Source of the DNA: Arthrobacter globiformis NBRC 12137
Lineage (GTDB): Bacteria > Actinomycetota > Actinomycetes > Actinomycetales > Micrococcaceae
DNA: 64,000 nucleotides
Assembly: GCF_000238915.1 (NCBI RefSeq)
Contig: NZ_BAEG01000073.1
Location: 62,001 to 126,000 of the forward strand
Direction of reading: 5' to 3'
How positions within the stretch are numbered: position 1 is the stretch's first letter; the number at the start of each line of letters is the position of its first letter. The notes under the pieces were generated by a model, which was given only the letters and a program-made list of their open reading frames with translations, ran no database searches and was not told where the DNA came from. The translations under genes were made by a program, and so were the position numbers. Below are positions 61,642-64,000 of the stretch, piece after piece.

Positions 61642-62604
61642 ATGTCCGATCTTTACGTGGTCACCGGCGCCGGCCCAGTGGGCTGGACGGTGGCGGAGCA
61701 ACTGGCGGAGCGCGGCGAGCAAGTCCGGGTCCTCACCCGCTCCGGCGGCGGTCCCGATCACCCACTGGTCGAGAAACTGCAGGTGGATGTCTCCAACCCG
61801 GGCCTGCTGGGTGACGCTTTCGAGGGTGCGGCGGCGGTCTTCCACTGCGTCCACGGCTCCTCCTACAGCGCCGCGGCCTGGGGACGGGAGCTGCCGGCTG
61901 CCGAACGGACGGTCCTGGCGGCGGCAGGCGAGACGGGCGCCGTCGTCGTTTTTCCGGAAAGCCTTTACTCCTACAGCGATCCGGAGCGGGTGATGACCGA
62001 AAACAGCCCGCGGGAGGCGGGAGGCGGCAAACGCGGCGTCCGCGCCGCGCTGCTGCGGGCACGGGCGGCGAGCGCCGCTGACACCGTGTCCGTGGTGGCT
62101 GGCGATTTCTTCGGCCCCCGGGTCCGGATGGCACACGCCGGCGAGCGCATGGTGCCGGCCGTCCTCGCCCGTCGCCCTCTGCAGGTGGCGGGAAGCGCGG
62201 ACCAGCCGCATTCCTTCACGTACGTTCCCGATCTGGCCGCGGCAATGATCGGGGCCGCGGGGAAGCCTGAGCTGTGGAACCGGGTGCTCCACGCGCCCAC
62301 CAACCCGCCGCTCACGCAGCGCCGGATCGCCCATGCCTTCGCCGCAGCCGCCGGCGTGCCATCCGAGAAGGTCAACGCGATACCGGGATGGGCCCTGCGC
62401 GCCCTCGGGCTGTTCTCCGCCGACATGAGGGAGCTCGGCGAGGTGCTCTACCAGTTCCAGCGGCCGTTCGTGATGGATTCAACGGCCAGCGAGGAACAGC
62501 TGGGTCTTCACCCGACTCCCCTGCAGGCGGCAGCCAGGGAGACGGTGGAGTGGTGGCGTTCGGAGCTCACTGCAGGGACGGGACGGGCCCAGGCGGCCGC
62601 TTAG
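61642..62604 (+). CDS. NAD(P)-dependent epimerase/dehydratase-like SDR protein
   Basis: 320 aa from the ATG at 61642 (AAGGAG upstream). Rossmann motif VVTGAGPVGWTVAEQLAERG (6-25) and the extended-SDR layout with GDFFGPRV (near 154) and YVPDLAAAMIGA (near 194). The usual YxxxK pair is not obvious: the region near 110-135 reads SLYSYSDPERV then GGGKRGVRAA, so catalysis may differ. It is under the divergent TetR regulator. Substrate unknown. Confidence 0.85.
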   Translation: MSDLYVVTGAGPVGWTVAEQLAERGEQVRVLTRSGGGPDHPLVEKLQVDVSNPGLLGDAFEGAAAVFHCVHGSSYSAAAWGRELPAAERTVLAAAGETGAVVVFPESLYSYSDPERVMTENSPREAGGGKRGVRAALLRARAASAADTVSVVAGDFFGPRVRMAHAGERMVPAVLARRPLQVAGSADQPHSFTYVPDLAAAMIGAAGKPELWNRVLHAPTNPPLTQRRIAHAFAAAAGVPSEKVNAIPGWALRALGLFSADMRELGEVLYQFQRPFVMDSTASEEQLGLHPTPLQAAARETVEWWRSELTAGTGRAQAAA

Positions 62605-64000
62605 CGGATGGAAACTTCCGCACGGCCTTCCAGCTTGCTGGCTTCCTGCGCTTCGGGCCGGCTGAGTTTACCCGGCCACCAGATGCGCCGGCCCAGGTCG
62701 TAAGCCAGGGCGGGAACCAGGAGCGAGCGCACCAGGACGGTGTCCAGCAGCACCCCGAAGGCCACGATGAAAGCCAGCTGCACCAGGAACATGATGGGGA
62801 TGACGCCAAGGGCCGCAAACGTGGCGGCCAGGACCACCCCGGCCGAGGTGATCACTCCGCCGGTCACTCCCAGTCCGCGCAGAATCCCAGGCCGGGTCCC
62901 GTGCTTCAGCGACTCCTCGCGGACCCGGCTCATCAGGAAGATGTTGTAGTCCACACCCAGTGCCACCAGGAACACGAAGCCGAACAGCGGCACGGTGGCA
63001 TCGGCTCCGGGGAAGCCCAGGATGTTGTTGAACACGAGGGCCGAAACGCCCATCGCGGCCGCATAGGACAGAACCACCGAGGCGACAAGCAGGACGGGTG
63101 CGAGGACAGACCGCAGCAGCACCATGAGGATGAGCAGAATGACGGCCAGGACAACGGGGATGATGGTGGCCAGGTCGCGCTGGGCCGTGGTGTTCGTGTC
63201 CAGGGCGGTGGCGGTCACACCGCCGACGAGGGCGCCGGGGTCCACGCTTTTGACGCTGGTCCGCATCGCTGCCACGGCATTCTCCGCAGCATCAGAATCG
63301 GCTGCGAAGTCGAGGGTGGCGTTCAGGAGCACCCTGCCGTCCCGCACGGCCGGGCTGGCAGGCGTTCCCGGGGCTCCCGTGATGGGCGCGCCGCCCTCGG
63401 CCAGGAGGTAGGCGGCCCCCACGCCGCTGGTGGCCTTGACGGCTTCGAGGACCTCTCCGGCTTTCCCCTGGCTGGCGACGATGACCGCGGGACTGCCGCT
63501 GCCGGCGTCGAAGTGGCGCGCCAAGGCGTCCTGCCCGTCAACGGCGTTGGAGGCACTGAGGATGACGGCGGTCTGCGGCACGCCGTTGGCCTTCAGCTGC
63601 AGGATCCCGGCCGAGGCCGCGACCAGCAGGAGAACGGATGCCACCCACACAGTGCGGGGACGCCGCGACACCAGTGTTCCGGTGGCACGCCAGAGCCCAC
63701 GCTGGCCCTCCAGCCCGGTGGTCAGCTCCGGCTCACGCGCCTCGTCGGGCAGGAGCCTGGGCCGGAACGGCCAGAAGGCGGCACGCCCCAGGAGTGCCGC
63801 GAAGGCGGGGAGCAGGGTGAGCGAGGCGAAAAGGGAGCACACGATGCCGGCGGCCGCCACCGGGCCCAGCGCCTTGTTGGAGTTGAGGTCGGAAAACAGC
63901 AGGCAAAGCAGGGCGATCGCAACCGTGGCACCGGATGCCAGGATCGGTGCGAAGGAGGCCCGCCAGGCGGCGAGTGCGGCGGCGGTGCGGTTGGTCGTGT
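62601..64000 (-). CDS. MMPL-family (RND-type) transporter, C-terminal part
   Basis: The frame stays open to the window edge (the ATG at 63860 is internal), so the N-terminus is outside. What remains has a membrane block near the edge, a loop with RPRLLPDEA, an outer domain with VNATLDFAADSDAAENAV, and a second membrane block with FGFVFLVALGVDYNIFLMSRVREES, the MMPL/SSD signature. The family exports lipids or drugs using the proton gradient. It is convergent with the SDR gene, with a four-base overlap. Confidence 0.92.
   Translation of the reverse strand, partial: TTNRTAAALAAWRASFAPILASGATVAIALLCLLFSDLNSNKALGPVAAAGIVCSLFASLTLLPAFAALLGRAAFWPFRPRLLPDEAREPELTTGLEGQRGLWRATGTLVSRRPRTVWVASVLLLVAASAGILQLKANGVPQTAVILSASNAVDGQDALARHFDAGSGSPAVIVASQGKAGEVLEAVKATSGVGAAYLLAEGGAPITGAPGTPASPAVRDGRVLLNATLDFAADSDAAENAVAAMRTSVKSVDPGALVGGVTATALDTNTTAQRDLATIIPVVLAVILLILMVLLRSVLAPVLLVASVVLSYAAAMGVSALVFNNILGFPGADATVPLFGFVFLVALGVDYNIFLMSRVREESLKHGTRPGILRGLGVTGGVITSAGVVLAATFAALGVIPIMFLVQLAFIVAFGVLLDTVLVRSLLVPALAYDLGRRIWWPGKLSRPEAQEASKLEGRAEVSIR

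Overview
The window is a GC-rich stretch of chromosome that looks like an Arthrobacter/Pseudarthrobacter-type soil actinobacterium (Micrococcaceae). The reasons are the dnaK-grpE-dnaJ-hspR order with HAIR-type operators, a SigL-like ECF sigma locus with a matching promoter, a SulP-carbonic anhydrase fusion of the kind known in Mycobacterium, DUF222/HNH proteins and intergenic copies of a 'TTTCGACAGGCTCAACCAGC' type repeat. The genus is inferred from protein style and gene order, not from a marker gene. I see no rRNA, tRNA, CRISPR array, transposase, integrase or prophage.

Layout. 1-6500: the end of a sugar-porter type MFS gene, a CynX-like MFS gene, trmB, a DUF1206 membrane protein, and an ECF sigma/anti-sigma pair transcribed away from a lipoprotein gene; both sides carry the same TGAACC-N16-CGTCAT promoter. 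6500-12700: a fructan/sucrose locus (LacI regulator, ABC binding protein, two permeases, GH32 hydrolase) behind a promoter with two identical operators. 12700-19600: a secreted Ig-like protein, an acidic DMP19-like protein, a SWIM/Snf2 helicase and a small membrane protein. 19800-26200: a PucR-type regulator followed by iron alcohol dehydrogenase, aldehyde dehydrogenase and an MHS transporter, probably oxidising an imported hydroxy acid. 26270-28618: the SulP-carbonic anhydrase fusion. 29021-36231: a tight operon whose five enzymes fit conversion of D-apionate through L-erythrulose to D-erythrose 4-phosphate, with an ACS-family importer and a divergent FadR/GntR regulator.

36300-43530 holds small unrelated units: a lone sigma region 4 protein, a cupin, prephenate dehydratase, a BenE-like transporter, a Rieske/DUF2231 protein followed by a broken SnoaL-like gene, a DGPF(YCII)-ECF42 sigma pair, an isochorismatase-like hydrolase and an adenylate kinase. 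43543-49652 is a CitA/CitB-type two-component system divergent from a TctCBA carboxylate transporter plus a universal stress protein. 49772-55704 has a small unknown gene, a 2-hydroxyacid dehydrogenase, a DUF222/HNH protein and a PEP-synthase/rifampicin-phosphotransferase-like enzyme. 55844-59978 is the heat-shock operon. The right end has an acidic repeat protein, a TetR regulator divergent from an SDR gene over a pair of mirror-image operators, and a truncated MMPL transporter.

The most informative parts are the regulatory sites that can be read directly: the twin SigL-like promoters, the LacI operators, the FadR operator over a -35 box, the HAIR elements around the dnaK promoter and the TetR operators. 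The best candidates for less-described biology are the apionate-type operon, the lone sigma region 4 protein, the RPH-like enzyme, the 104-base nested hairpin inside the heat-shock operon and the GDYG-repeat protein beside it.
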